Shown here: in pieces, positions 40,398-49,645 of the stretch
How positions within the stretch are numbered: the first letter of the stretch is position 1
Layout of the letters: every line of letters starts with the position of its first letter
Assembly (NCBI GenBank): GCA_031263485.1
Contig: JAISFS010000237.1
Span: forward strand, 1-50,212
Direction of reading: 5' to 3'
Length of the DNA stretch: 50,212 nucleotides
Origin: Deltaproteobacteria bacterium
Lineage (GTDB): Bacteria; Desulfobacterota; Desulfarculia; Adiutricales; Adiutricaceae
Notes under the pieces: model-generated
Seen by the model: the letters and a program-made list of their open reading frames with translations, nothing else
The model's database searches: none
What the model was told of the DNA's origin: nothing
Program-made: the position numbers and the translations under genes

Positions 40398-41462
40398 TCA
40401 GCGGGACTTCACGATGGTCCAGGTCTCGTCGAACAGGCGGTTGGCGTCGCCCAGGTCCCTCATGTACTCCATCCTCTCCATGAGGGACTGGGGAGGGTAC
40501 ATGCCCTCGTTGACCTTGTCCTCGGCGGGGATGAACTCCATGGCGGCCTCGTTGGGGGTCGCGTAGTTGTTGAAGGTGGCCAGCCTTGCCGCCACCTCGG
40601 GCTCAAGGATGTAGTTCAGGAACTCGTGGGCCACGTCCGCGTTGGGCGCCCCTTTGGGCACGGCCAGGACGTCCAGCCAGAACTCGCAGCCTTCCTCCGG
40701 GATGATGTAGAGGAGCCCCGGATCCTCGCGGGTCGCCTTGATGGCCTCGCCGCTGTAGACCTGGGCCGCGTGCGCCACGCCGCCCATCACCTTCGAGAGG
40801 CCGCCCACGCCGGAGTCGAAGCCCATGAAGGCGGGGTGCCGCTTGGTGCGGGTCAGCAGATCGCCGGCCTCCTCTATCTGCCTGAGGTCGGTCGAGTTGT
40901 AGCTGTAGCCCAGGGACTTCAGGGCCGATCCCAGCGCGTCCCTGGCGGTGTCGAAGAGGATGAAGTTGCCCTTGTCCGCGGAGTCGGAGAAGATGACGGA
41001 CCAGGACGAGGGCGTCTGCTTGCCTTCGCGGGCTCTCACCGCGAGCCCGGAGGTGCCCCACTGGTACGGTATGACGTGCGAGTTGCCCGGATCCTCCTCG
41101 ATATTCCTGAACTTGGGATCCAGGTTGCCGATGTTGGTGAGCTTCGCGTGGTCCAGCGGCTGGATGAGATCCAGGTTCAGGAGGGTCGGGATGAAGTAGG
41201 TGCTGGGCACGATGATGTCGTAGATGCCCAGCCTCCCCAGCTGGAGCTTGGCTATCATCTCCTCGTTGGACTCGTAGAAGTCCATCCTCACCTTGACCCC
41301 TCGGGACTTCTCGAACTCCGTGATGAGGTCGGGGTCGATGTACTCGGACCAGATGAAGACGTTCAGTTGCCTTTCGGCCTGGGCGAAGGCGCCGGACGGG
41401 AGGAGTAGGGTTGCTGCGGCCGCTAAGAGCGATGCGGCAACGGCGGTCAAGACACGCTTCAT
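40398..41462 (-). CDS. potD: PotD-like polyamine-binding periplasmic protein
   Basis: The 354-residue protein has a signal peptide of about 27 residues ending in AFA. It then shows NVFIWSEYIDPDLITEFEK, typical of spermidine/putrescine binders; the Trp and Tyr of this strand line the polyamine site. YDIIVPSTYFI and PYQWGTSGL also fit. AAGGAGCCG precedes the ATG. PotABC genes are not next to it, so the membrane part must be elsewhere or missing. Confidence 0.9.
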   Translation of the reverse strand: MKRVLTAVAASLLAAAATLLLPSGAFAQAERQLNVFIWSEYIDPDLITEFEKSRGVKVRMDFYESNEEMIAKLQLGRLGIYDIIVPSTYFIPTLLNLDLIQPLDHAKLTNIGNLDPKFRNIEEDPGNSHVIPYQWGTSGLAVRAREGKQTPSSWSVIFSDSADKGNFILFDTARDALGSALKSLGYSYNSTDLRQIEEAGDLLTRTKRHPAFMGFDSGVGGLSKVMGGVAHAAQVYSGEAIKATREDPGLLYIIPEEGCEFWLDVLAVPKGAPNADVAHEFLNYILEPEVAARLATFNNYATPNEAAMEFIPAEDKVNEGMYPPQSLMERMEYMRDLGDANRLFDETWTIVKSR

Positions 41463-41567
41463 TGATTCGGCTCCTTGGGCCGCTTGCCGGCCCCCGTTTC
41501 AGGACAGCGGGCGGGCCGCCGCCTGCGCGGAAGCCCGGGAGGGGGAACGCCTCCTGAGAGAGCCGAT

Positions 41568-41596
41568 ATTATATTACGACGCAGTTGGGTTTGAAA
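41568..41596 (-). promoter_or_regulatory. Candidate sigma-70 promoter for potD-trmJ
   Basis: On the minus strand there is a perfect TATAAT (41568-41573), preceded after 16 bp by TTCAAA. The -35 match is modest. The leader would be about 100 nt. Confidence 0.5.
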
Positions 41597-42248
41597 GCCC
41601 TCGGAGGGGAGCCGGCCAACCGTTCCGGAGGTGCCCTGCGGGATGCGGGGCTTGCGGGCCCAGCATTTGTGCGCGGTCGCGCATCGGTCCGCAAGTGCAC
41701 GTGTTTCACGGTCTGTCCTGGCTTTCGGTGATGATTGCCGGGAGGCGGGCGATGCCGGGGGGAGGGCAGGTGATGTCGGCGGTATACCGATGCGTATGCC
41801 CGTAAATTGACCTGTCGGGCGGGTTTCATCGGCGGTTAAAGCGAGAAAGCATGAAAAAACCTATCAACGGCTGTTTTCTGCAGAGACATGCATTCTTGCA
41901 ATATATGCATTTCCGCTGTCCAGAGCGTGGTTTTGCCCGGCGAAGGGGGTCCGGGCAGGGGAGAGTGAAAGGGGAGAGACTCGGTGAGGTCTGTGTGTAT
42001 GCGTCGTCGGAGTCGGAGGAACGGCGGACAGGGGCAAGGAATAGACGTATGGAAGCGCATCTTTCCGGAAACGGCGAGGACATCAGCAAATAGGCGCGTA
42101 GTTCGGATGGGAGGCGGCAGTTTCAGGTCGGCGATTTTTTGCGAGAATTGCGCGGTAAGAGAAGTCGGCTTTGGAGCTTGGTTTCAGGAGCGGGACTCCG
42201 GTTTCCGAGGCAATTTCAACAACCAATAGCAGAAAACGATGGTTTCTC
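41597..42248. other. Intergenic with no recognised gene
   Basis: Short frames exist on both strands but none has a recognisable product. Base composition falls toward lower GC at the right end. Confidence 0.35.
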
Positions 42249-42332
42249 CTAAATTTTCATTAATGATATCAGTAGCTTGATAGACTTCATTTCTCTAAAG
42301 TTGTTGACATCGGTTTTCGAAGCGATGTCAGC
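42249..42332. repeat. Left direct repeat of the AT-rich island
   Basis: TTAATGATATCAGT at 42260 and GTTGTTGACATCGGTTTTC at 42300 match 45720 and 45760 with the same 40-base spacing. An inverted repeat GTTGACAT-N14-ATGTCAGC lies at its right end (42303-42332). The matching sites lie 3460 bases apart. Confidence 0.75.
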
Positions 42333-42799
42333 GACATCATGGATAAGCCAAAAATATAGTCTTCGTATATAGAGGGGTTGGCAGGCCGGGTGGCTTGGGA
42401 GACGGGCAGGTTTCCGAGGGAATGAGTTGGGATGCCCGAAGGCGTTCAACGATAGGTGTCCAGGACGGGAGAGTCAGTCTCTCACATGCGGTCATGATGA
42501 CCTATTCTTCAGTATGGCATACGAGGAATTCCTTATGAGGTAAGACAAATCCCTGGATGAAGTGCCCATGAGTCTCGGGATGTATGGGGTCCGTTTCCCT
42601 GTGAAGGGGTACTGGCAACCTATGCGCTTACGCTTGGCAGGACTATTCGATCGTGTATCCGCGAAGAGCTTTGTGCCATTGAAAGCCGTCAGTTCCTGGA
42701 AGGATGTCCCCGTCATTCCGGTTGGGCGGCGAAAATGGTTATGGAAGATTGTATCCAGATAATCTAATCTCGGATTGATTTTTAAATATTTCGTAATAA

Positions 42800-42835
42800 C
42801 ATTGTTGTTATCGGTTTTCGAGTAGTAGCAAACTG
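42800..42835. repeat. Third, degenerate copy of the TTGTTGACAT-GGTTT element
   Basis: TTGTTGTTATCGGTTTTCGAGTAGTAG resembles the left and right repeats and is followed by AGTAG as at 45781. It lies between the left repeat and the AAA/nuclease gene. Confidence 0.5.
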
Positions 42836-42963
42836 GTATCGATAGTTTTTGAAAAATATCATGCTTGCTAGTGTCTAGATCTTAACCTATCGACCGGCGC
42901 AGGGGCATTCACTTTTTTTCAGTCTTGGTATGAGCCTGGTATCCATGGTAGTGGAATCAGTCA

Positions 42964-44748
42964 TTACAGAACCTCTACTTGATATGAGGACGATTTTTCC
43001 AGCTCCTTGATGTCTACGACTTTTTCTTGCCCGTTAATCTTGAAACGGCATGCCACGATATTCCTTTCCTTCCTGCCGATGGCGAGCGACACTAAAATAG
43101 GATTTTTGAAGGCTCGACCGTAGCCTTTTTCGTTGATCTGACTCATTCCCGCCAGGGCGCCATTTGTTCGCCTCTGGGCATCTTCAGCCATTTTCAGTTC
43201 GATGACGTACGTAATAGCGCCGCAGACTGCCAGCAGATCGATACGTCCGAGGCCCACCGGCCTTTCCGGCGTCACTGTAGCCCCGGCCATACACAGGCTG
43301 GAGTGCAGTATGGAGCGATAGAAACCTTCGCCCAACTTCCTGCGAAAGAACTCGGCTAGCGATTCGTTCAGCTTTCTCTGTTTGAATATTGACAGAAACA
43401 ATCCAACCTTACGAAAAATGTTTGTCAAGATCCCATCCGCCGGATCCAAGTCTGCTTTCGAGTGGTCGGCGTAACAAATGTCGGCAAAAAGCCTAATGAA
43501 GACGTCCACCATCCCGGGGACGTCAGCGTCCTCGAGGCATCGTTTGAGTTCCTCTCCGGCAACGCCGATGCCGGTCCATGACGTTTCAAGGGCGAGGTTC
43601 TCAAGAAACAGTGTTGAAATGGCCTCGCGGACTTCAGAGTTGGGATAGCAAAGTGAATAAGAATTCTCACCTCTCACTCGCAAGGTCAGGTAGCCTGCTT
43701 GGTAGAGGAATCCGGCAGGGGGGGTGGCATCGATTTCGCCTGGCTCTCTAACAAATGTACGATTTACTACCATTCCCTCGAACTGTTCTGCCAATAGAGC
43801 ATTATCCTTCAAAAATTTTCTGACGATGGCATTGGCTCCCGATTCCATCCAGAAGTTATCGAATCGTCTTTCGCTAAAGAAAGCAAGGACGGAAAAGGGA
43901 TTGTACAGACTCGTTATCCCGTCAAAGGAGAATCCATCGTAATGACGGCTGATTTCCTTCAAAAGCTTCTCTTCGCCAATATTCAATTCCTCAGCCGTTT
44001 TCTTTATATAGGGAGCAAAATAGTTTTCCAACTCCTTTTGGGTGTAGCCCATGAATTCTCCGAATTCAGGCCTGAGGGAAATATCGAACAGGTTGTTAAG
44101 TAATGAAAATACGCCCATCCTTGAAAATTTGGTTACCCCGGTGATGAAGACGAATTCAATATGTTCAGCGGCGAATTTAAGTTGTGAATAGAAATCCCTG
44201 ATGATCTCTCGCGTATCGTTAAGCAAACGTTTTTGACTTAAAGATCTTTCCATTTGAACGATTCTGATGACCGGAGCATCGTATTCATCTATGAGTACAA
44301 CGACTTTTTTTCCACTCTCCTCATGGACATCGCTTATAAGGGAAAAAAATGTTCTCGCTGAATCAGCTCCACGCAGGGTGACACCATGTCTCTTTGCATT
44401 ATCTCTCAGAGGATCAAGAATATTTGTCTGTAAAATCGTTTTGCTGTCGCTACCCGCAGGCCTGCCCATGTCAAGACGAATGACCGGGCTGGTAACGAAT
44501 TCAGAAGAGTTCATATCTCTCTCTACCGCTAGTCCCTGAAAAAGCTCCGTCCTTCCTGAAAAGTAAGCGTCAAGTGCGGTGATCGTAAGCGATTTCCCAA
44601 AGCGACGAGGCCTGGCGCAGAATATGTAATCGCTGATCTTTTTCAACATAGGAAAATACATTGTCTTATCTACGTAAGCGGAGTTTGCTAGCCTCAGATT
44701 TTCAAAATTCGGTTGCCCGGCGGGCAACTGGGGCAATTCCTGGGGCAT
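42964..44748 (-). CDS. AAA-ATPase-like/PD-(D/E)XK nuclease protein (DUF1703 type)
   Basis: The 594-residue protein has an AAA-ATPase-like domain (about 10-230): YVDKTMYFPML, a Walker-A-like ARPRRFGKSLTITAL and Walker B KKVVVLIDEYDAPV. It ends in a nuclease-like domain (about 480-585) with GRIDLLAVCGAITYVIELKM, holding the D...ExK core. Such proteins are abundant and multi-copy in host-associated bacteria; their role is not settled. The gene is much more AT-rich than the rest of the window, so transfer from outside is likely. GAGGAGAAC stands before ATG. A fragment of a second copy lies at 45273-45346. Confidence 0.9.
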   Translation of the reverse strand: MPQELPQLPAGQPNFENLRLANSAYVDKTMYFPMLKKISDYIFCARPRRFGKSLTITALDAYFSGRTELFQGLAVERDMNSSEFVTSPVIRLDMGRPAGSDSKTILQTNILDPLRDNAKRHGVTLRGADSARTFFSLISDVHEESGKKVVVLIDEYDAPVIRIVQMERSLSQKRLLNDTREIIRDFYSQLKFAAEHIEFVFITGVTKFSRMGVFSLLNNLFDISLRPEFGEFMGYTQKELENYFAPYIKKTAEELNIGEEKLLKEISRHYDGFSFDGITSLYNPFSVLAFFSERRFDNFWMESGANAIVRKFLKDNALLAEQFEGMVVNRTFVREPGEIDATPPAGFLYQAGYLTLRVRGENSYSLCYPNSEVREAISTLFLENLALETSWTGIGVAGEELKRCLEDADVPGMVDVFIRLFADICYADHSKADLDPADGILTNIFRKVGLFLSIFKQRKLNESLAEFFRRKLGEGFYRSILHSSLCMAGATVTPERPVGLGRIDLLAVCGAITYVIELKMAEDAQRRTNGALAGMSQINEKGYGRAFKNPILVSLAIGRKERNIVACRFKINGQEKVVDIKELEKSSSYQVEVL

Positions 44749-44819
44749 AATGTTCTCCTCTGGCAGCTACTGGCGGCTATTTGACAAGAAATATACGGAA
44801 CATGGCCATAACAGACTCT

Positions 44820-44848
44820 ATAATACAGCATCTAAAACAATTAGTCAA
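44820..44848 (-). promoter_or_regulatory. Promoter of the AAA/nuclease gene
   Basis: On the minus strand, TTGACT-N17-TATTAT, predicting a start about 65 bp upstream of the ATG. Confidence 0.65.
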
Positions 44849-45272
44849 CCACACGACCCTTAATAACCGATTATTGATATTTTCAGCCATCTGCCAGGGG
44901 AGATAGATGGGAATCATGAGTTTGAGGAGACAGCCATGGCTGAACTTTGGAATAATGTCTTGCCTGCTTTCCAGGAAGAACGGAAATTGCTTGTTCAGAC
45001 TTGATGGCAACAATGTTGTAAACAACCAAAAATTAAGATATTTTAATAAATTTATCGATATGATTTATTGCTATGATGATGATTGCTAAGTAAAACAAAC
45101 GGCACAGGTCATGCCTGCAATGGCAAAGATTAAACTTTAAGAAGGAATATATTTCTCCGGCTGTAATCAATGAGATAATGATGACACATTAAACAATCTT
45201 AAATTTTTCCGTGATTCAATATGATGTATGTTAAGATTATAGTGTAAATCAAGATATTGTTCTGGATTGTGG
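44849..45272. other. AT-rich spacer between the gene and its relic
   Basis: The stretch is AT-rich with no gene. It may be remains of a second AAA/nuclease gene or of the transferred DNA. Confidence 0.35.
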
Positions 45273-45346
45273 AATTTTCCAGTTCCTTGATGTCTTCGAC
45301 TTTCTCCTGCCCATTAATCTTGAAACGACATGCTACGATATTCTTT
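45273..45346 (-). pseudogene. Fragment of a second AAA/nuclease gene (3' end)
   Basis: This stretch is close to 42993-43066, the last codons but one of the intact gene: CAGTTCCTTGATGTC, CTCCTGCCC-TTAATCTTGAAACG and TGCTACGATATTC. Only the C-terminal coding part remains; AT-rich DNA surrounds it. Confidence 0.85.
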
Positions 45347-45648
45347 GCCGTAACACATAGGGATTAATAAGCGAAACATCTTGATTGTAGTGAAAATCCA
45401 GGCATTAAATGATTTTAAAATTTACCAACCGGATTGATATTAAGTGTCATCAAAGATGAGATATGGTAGACAGGACAAGAAAATTTGATGCTCTAATGAT
45501 AATCAAAATTTGTAAGATTGGGAGCAATGAAAGTAAATTTGATGAGTTACTTTGAAAATATCATCTACAACTAAAAGGTATCATGATATAATTTCTTGAA
45601 CTGGAAAGCAAACGATATCTAAAGATTGCCAAGCATTGACCTCATTAT
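45347..45648. other. AT-rich intergenic
   Basis: No gene or convincing regulatory feature is seen. Confidence 0.35.
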
Positions 45649-45681
45649 GTCGTTGACATGGGTTTCCAAAGCAATGTCAAC
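45649..45681. repeat. Inverted-repeat copy of the island element
   Basis: GTTGACAT-N14-ATGTCAAC is a perfect 8-bp inverted repeat (45652-45659, 45674-45681) with GGTTTCCAAAG inside, as in the other copies. It may be an operator or a transposition end. Confidence 0.65.
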
Positions 45682-45708
45682 AACTTAAGACGGAAATGTA
45701 CAGTTTTC

Positions 45709-45787
45709 TGAAATTTACATTAATGATATCAGTGGTTTACCAGTCACCGATTCTCTTAAGTTGTTGACATTGGTTTCCAAAGTAGTA
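45709..45787. repeat. Right direct repeat of the AT-rich island
   Basis: It matches 42249-42327 with the same internal spacing, and carries AGTTGTTGACATTGGTTTCC. GC content rises soon after it, so it marks the right edge of the island. Confidence 0.75.
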
Positions 45788-46456
45788 GTCCGGAGGGCGG
45801 GATCTTTCGGAATTTTGATGACTTTTTTTATCCGTATGGCTGAAATATTGCGGATAACTCTGACTGAACAGCGAAAGGCGGCGGCAGACACATTCGGGAC
45901 AGGGTTGCGCGGCCCCTGCTACCAAATTTCGGGATTAAGACATGGCATGGTGACATGGAAGGAAGCGCACGATCTTGCCATGACATGTATGAAATGTAGT
46001 CGACTTGTCCTTTGAAGGCTCACGATTGCATACTTCGGCGGAGTTTGCGGCTTCGGTGGGCCCTGAAAGATCACGAGCGCTGTCCTGCGCCCTTCAGCGG
46101 TCGGCTTCCGGGCAAGACCAACGCTGGTAGCCATCGCTGGTGCCTTTCCGTAGGGTATCGCGGGTTAGGCCGTGCCCAGCGACGTGGCAATGTGCCGGTC
46201 GGGAAGAGGCCGTTACGGGGGGGCGGGTCAGGCCAACCGGAAAGGCCTCGGCGTGTGTTGCTCGAGTAAGGGCATGGAAGATGGACAGTGAAAGTTTACG
46301 GAATCCGGAACGGCGGCGTGACGCCCGGGAGACACGAGACGTTTCCAAGCGGGTCCGGTTGGGGTAGAATAACGGCTCAAGGATCGTCAAGTCAGCCTCG
46401 CGTCGCCCCGCGCAGGCCTCACCCGCGCCGCGGGTGTCCAGAAAGGAGAGTCCCCC
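45788..46456. other. Intergenic with no recognised gene
   Basis: GC content rises again. TAGAAT at 46365 could be a -10 box of the thermonuclease-like gene, but no -35 box of quality precedes it. Confidence 0.35.
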
Positions 46457-46972
46457 GTGACCCGCAAACCAGATCTTCCGGCGACCGCGTTCGCCGTGGC
46501 GGCGCTTGCCGCCGCCCTGCTTCTCGCCGCGCCGCCCGCCTCTGCGGAAAGTTACCGCGGCCAGGTGGTGAGCGTCCAGGACGGCGACACCATCACGGTA
46601 CTCACATCGGATTACGAGCGGATCAGGGTGCGCTTCTACGGCATCGACTGCCCCGAGAAGAATCAGGCGCACGGTCCCGAGGCCCGCGACCTGCTCGTCG
46701 GGCTCGTTGACGGCAGGACCGTGGACATCGAGGTGCTGGACATCGACCGTTACAGCCGCTACGTCGCCCTTGTAAGGCTGGACGGGACGCTCATAAACCA
46801 GCGCATGGTCGAGTCCGGCTACGCCTGGGTCTACGAGCAATACTGCAAGGCCACGGACGTCTGTGCCGCCCTGAGGCAGGCCGAGGCGTCCGCCAGGAAC
46901 CTCCGTGCCGGGCTCTGGTCCGATCCGGACCCTGTGGCGCCCTGGGACCACCGCCGTTCGAGGAGGAAGTAG
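46457..46972 (+). CDS. Secreted thermonuclease-like protein (SNase domain)
   Basis: The 171-residue protein has a signal peptide of about 30 residues (ending ASA), then an SNase domain: GQVVSVQDGDTITVL, RIRVRFYGIDCPEK, VEVLDIDRYSRYVALV and the closing LRAGLWSDPDPVAPWDHR. Catalytic positions of staphylococcal nuclease (Arg35, Glu43, Arg87) appear as the Arg of RVRFYGIDCPE, the Glu of that segment and Arg of DRYSR. It should cut DNA or RNA outside the cytoplasm. The GTG start follows GAAAGGAG. Confidence 0.88.
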   Translation: MTRKPDLPATAFAVAALAAALLLAAPPASAESYRGQVVSVQDGDTITVLTSDYERIRVRFYGIDCPEKNQAHGPEARDLLVGLVDGRTVDIEVLDIDRYSRYVALVRLDGTLINQRMVESGYAWVYEQYCKATDVCAALRQAEASARNLRAGLWSDPDPVAPWDHRRSRRK

Positions 46973-47069
46973 CCGCCTTCGGCGCTCGCGCCCCGCTTCC
47001 TGGCCCTGGCCACTCTTCGGCACCGGCGTCGCGGCGTTCGCGGGCGATTCGGGGGGAGCGGTCAAGCAA

Positions 47070-47106
47070 GACGACCCCCCTTCCCTTTCCGGGAAGGGGG
47101 GCCGTC
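47070..47106. terminator. Inverted repeat between nuclease and cooF
   Basis: CCCCCCTTCCC and its exact complement form an 11-bp stem around TTTCC, extended by GACG/CGTC after an A-C mismatch. It lies between converging genes. No T run follows on either strand, so it is only a likely terminator. Confidence 0.55.
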
Positions 47107-47137
47107 TCGATTTCTGGCCGGAAGGACTCTGGTGTCT

Positions 47138-47190
47138 TGACGGGCTCGGGCCTTACGGGCCTGGGCCTTACGGGCCTCGGGCCTTACGGG
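47138..47190. repeat. 15-bp GGGCCTTACGGGCCT tandem repeat, about three units
   Basis: Three near-perfect units built on GGGCCTTACGGG lie downstream of cooF. Looser GGGCTTCNGG units continue to about 47260. Confidence 0.75.
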
Positions 47191-47268
47191 GCGCGGGCTT
47201 CCGGGGGCTTCGGGCTTGACTTGGCCTCTGGCATTTCGGGGCGCGGGCTCAGCGGGGCCGGCCCCGGC

Positions 47269-47748
47269 TCAGATGGCCTCGGCCGCGGCCTTGAGGCTTC
47301 TCGCGAAGGCCTCCCGCTTGGCTTTCACGTCGTCCATGTCCTCCACGTACCTGAGCGCCCCCGAGGGGCAGGCCGCAGCGCAGCGGGGCGAGCCGTCGCA
47401 CTGGTCGCACTTCACGGCGGACTTCGCGGCCTGGGAGTAGACGACGTTCCCGAAGGGGCAGACCGCGGAGCAGGCTCGGCAGCCGATGCACTTGGCCTGA
47501 TCGGTCGCGACGACCCCGCGCTCGTTGCGGGAGAGCGCCCCCGTGCGGCACACCGAGAGGCAGGGGGCGTTGTCGCACTGGAAGCAGGTGAGGGGGATCT
47601 TAGCGCCGTCGCGGAAGAAGACGAGCCCGATGCGCGCGGGCGACGGGTAGAGCGTGGCCCAGTCGCGGGAGGCGCAGGCGAGCTCGCAGTTGAGGCAGCC
47701 TATGCACCGCGAGGGCGACACTGAGATGGTCTTAGGCGGCGTCGGCAT
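47269..47748 (-). CDS. cooF: CooF-like ferredoxin, electron partner of CO dehydrogenase
   Basis: The 159-residue protein has sixteen cysteines in four [4Fe-4S] motifs: CIGCLNCELAC, CFQCDNAPCLSVC, CIGCRACSAVC and CDQCDGSPRCAAAC, as in CooF/HycB-type proteins. It should take electrons from CooS and pass them to a hydrogenase or other acceptor. AGGAGGGAAG precedes ATG, and the start overlaps the end of cooS by 17 bases, so the two are translated together. No hydrogenase gene is visible in the window. Confidence 0.9.
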   Translation of the reverse strand: MPTPPKTISVSPSRCIGCLNCELACASRDWATLYPSPARIGLVFFRDGAKIPLTCFQCDNAPCLSVCRTGALSRNERGVVATDQAKCIGCRACSAVCPFGNVVYSQAAKSAVKCDQCDGSPRCAAACPSGALRYVEDMDDVKAKREAFARSLKAAAEAI

Positions 47749-49645
47749 CGCTTCCCTCCTTCCGCGCGGGGAGGCCCAACGCGGCGCGCTTGGCGGCGAT
47801 GTGGGCGTCCAGGGCCGCGGCGGCCTTCACGGGATCCTGCTCCACGAAGAAGGCCGCCCCCACGGCCTTCTTGAGGCCGTCCACGGCGAGCCCGGTCACC
47901 GTCGGGCTCCCCAGGATCATGGGCGGCAGGCCCAGGTGGGTGGTGATGCCTGAGGCGACGGCGTAGAGGCCTATCGCCGCCGCCTTCTCGGAATACCATT
48001 CGGGGGCCGAGGCAGCCACGGGGAGCATGTCGATGTCCACGCCCACGGCGTTCGCGAGCACGGCGCACAGGTGGATGATGCGCGAGTTGTCGACGCAGGA
48101 GCCCACGTGGAGGACCGGCGGGATGCCCAGGGCCTTGCAGAGGCCCTTGAGCCCCGGGCCGGCCAGCTCCGCCGCCTCGGGCATGAGGAGACCGGCCTTG
48201 CCCATGGCCCCGGTGGCGCATCCGGTCACCAGCACCAGGATGTCCTTCCTGATGAGCTCCCTGGCAATCGTCACGTGGTGGTGATCCTGCTGGAGCTTGG
48301 GGTTGTTGCAGCCGACGATGCCCACCGCGCCGCGGATGGCGCCTGCCTTGATGGCGTCGACTAGCGGCCCGGGCGTCCCGCCCACGGCGCCCAGGATGGC
48401 CTCGTTGGAGAAGCCGGAGATCATGTCGACAGGCTCGCAGGGGATGTCCACGCGGGCGTGGTCGCGGCGCTTGTAGGCTTCCACGGCGATGAGGACTGCC
48501 TTGCCGGCGAGCTCGCGGGCGTTCTGGGGCGTGAAGTGGAACCGTTCGGCCCCCGGGAAATGGCCCTTCTCGGAGGTGGTGATGAACTTCGTGTGGAAGC
48601 AGGCGGCCACGTCCGTCAGGCTTGGCATGATGCACTGGTAGTCGGCCACGATGGCCTCCACCGCCCCGGTCATCATGGTGAGCTCGGTCATCATGTGGTT
48701 GCCCGCCAGCGGCACCCCTCGGCGCATCAGGAGCTCGTTTCCGGTGCAGCACAGCCCGGCCACGTTGATGCCGGAGGCCCCGGCGTCCTTGGCGGCCTTG
48801 ACGTTCTCCGGGTCGGCGGCGGCAAGGAGGATCATCTCCGAGACCACCGGGCTGTGGCCGTGGACGAGGATGTTGACCATGTCCTTCCTTATGGCCCCCA
48901 GGTTCACCCGGGTCTTGACCGGCGCGGGCGTGCCGAAGATGATGTCGGAGATCTCGGTGGCGCTCATCGAGCCGCCCCAGCCGTCGGCCAGCGACACCCT
49001 GGCGGCGTGCAGGCAAAGCGACACGGGGTCGCAGTCCACCCCCATATGGGTGCGGTGGAGCATCTCGACGGGCTCGCGGTCGATGCCCCGGGGGGTCAGA
49101 TCGAGGCGGTCCCACAGCTCGCGCCGGGCCTTGGGCAGCCTGGACAGGAAGGCGAGCCCCGGGCCGAAGCTGGAGTAGTCCTGCCCCAGCCGCTCGGCCA
49201 GCCGCTTGGCCACGGCGGTCGCATCGCCCTCGGCGTCCACGCCCACCTCGGCGGCGATGCGCCTCAGCTTGGCCTCGTCGCGGATGGAGTAGCCCGGTGC
49301 CTTGCCCGCGCCCACCTCGTAAAGCACCTCGACGAGGTCGCGGCCGTGGTCCGAATGTGCTGCGGAACCGCCCGCGACGAAGCGCCCGAAGTTGCGGGCG
49401 ACCGTCAGATCCGCCCCGGCCCCGCAGACACCCTTGTCGCGGTCCAGGCCCGGGATGATGCGGCAGGGGCCCATCACGCACTTGGAGCAGGACAGCCCCA
49501 TGTCGCAGACGTTGCACTGGGGGGTCTGCCTTTCCAGGCGGTCCCAGGCGAGACAGATCCCCTCCTTCCTGGCCTTGTCGATCAGGCGGCCGGCCTCGTC
49601 CTTCCAGATCGAGCACTCGGCGGCGGCCTTGAAAAATTCGCTCAT
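47732..49645 (-). CDS. cooS: Anaerobic carbon-monoxide dehydrogenase catalytic subunit
   Basis: The 637-residue protein oxidises CO to CO2 at a Ni-Fe-S C-cluster. B-cluster cysteines are C53, C56, C61 and C74. C44 and C47 form a CX2C D-cluster motif rather than CX7C, which in Desulfovibrio vulgaris holds a [2Fe-2S] centre. C-cluster ligands are seen in HGHSPVV, GLCCTGNE, VGCNNP, VTGCATGAMG and VGSCVDNS. I chose the ATG at 49645 behind GAAGGAGGAACC; the frame is open 24 bases further. cooF follows at once. No cooC is present up to the window edge. Confidence 0.95.
   Translation of the reverse strand: MSEFFKAAAECSIWKDEAGRLIDKARKEGICLAWDRLERQTPQCNVCDMGLSCSKCVMGPCRIIPGLDRDKGVCGAGADLTVARNFGRFVAGGSAAHSDHGRDLVEVLYEVGAGKAPGYSIRDEAKLRRIAAEVGVDAEGDATAVAKRLAERLGQDYSSFGPGLAFLSRLPKARRELWDRLDLTPRGIDREPVEMLHRTHMGVDCDPVSLCLHAARVSLADGWGGSMSATEISDIIFGTPAPVKTRVNLGAIRKDMVNILVHGHSPVVSEMILLAAADPENVKAAKDAGASGINVAGLCCTGNELLMRRGVPLAGNHMMTELTMMTGAVEAIVADYQCIMPSLTDVAACFHTKFITTSEKGHFPGAERFHFTPQNARELAGKAVLIAVEAYKRRDHARVDIPCEPVDMISGFSNEAILGAVGGTPGPLVDAIKAGAIRGAVGIVGCNNPKLQQDHHHVTIARELIRKDILVLVTGCATGAMGKAGLLMPEAAELAGPGLKGLCKALGIPPVLHVGSCVDNSRIIHLCAVLANAVGVDIDMLPVAASAPEWYSEKAAAIGLYAVASGITTHLGLPPMILGSPTVTGLAVDGLKKAVGAAFFVEQDPVKAAAALDAHIAAKRAALGLPARKEGSDADAA

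Noticed and set aside
42492..42762. Small frames on both strands left of the AAA/nuclease gene
   Set aside because: Neither product is recognisable, they overlap on opposite strands, and no ribosome site supports them.
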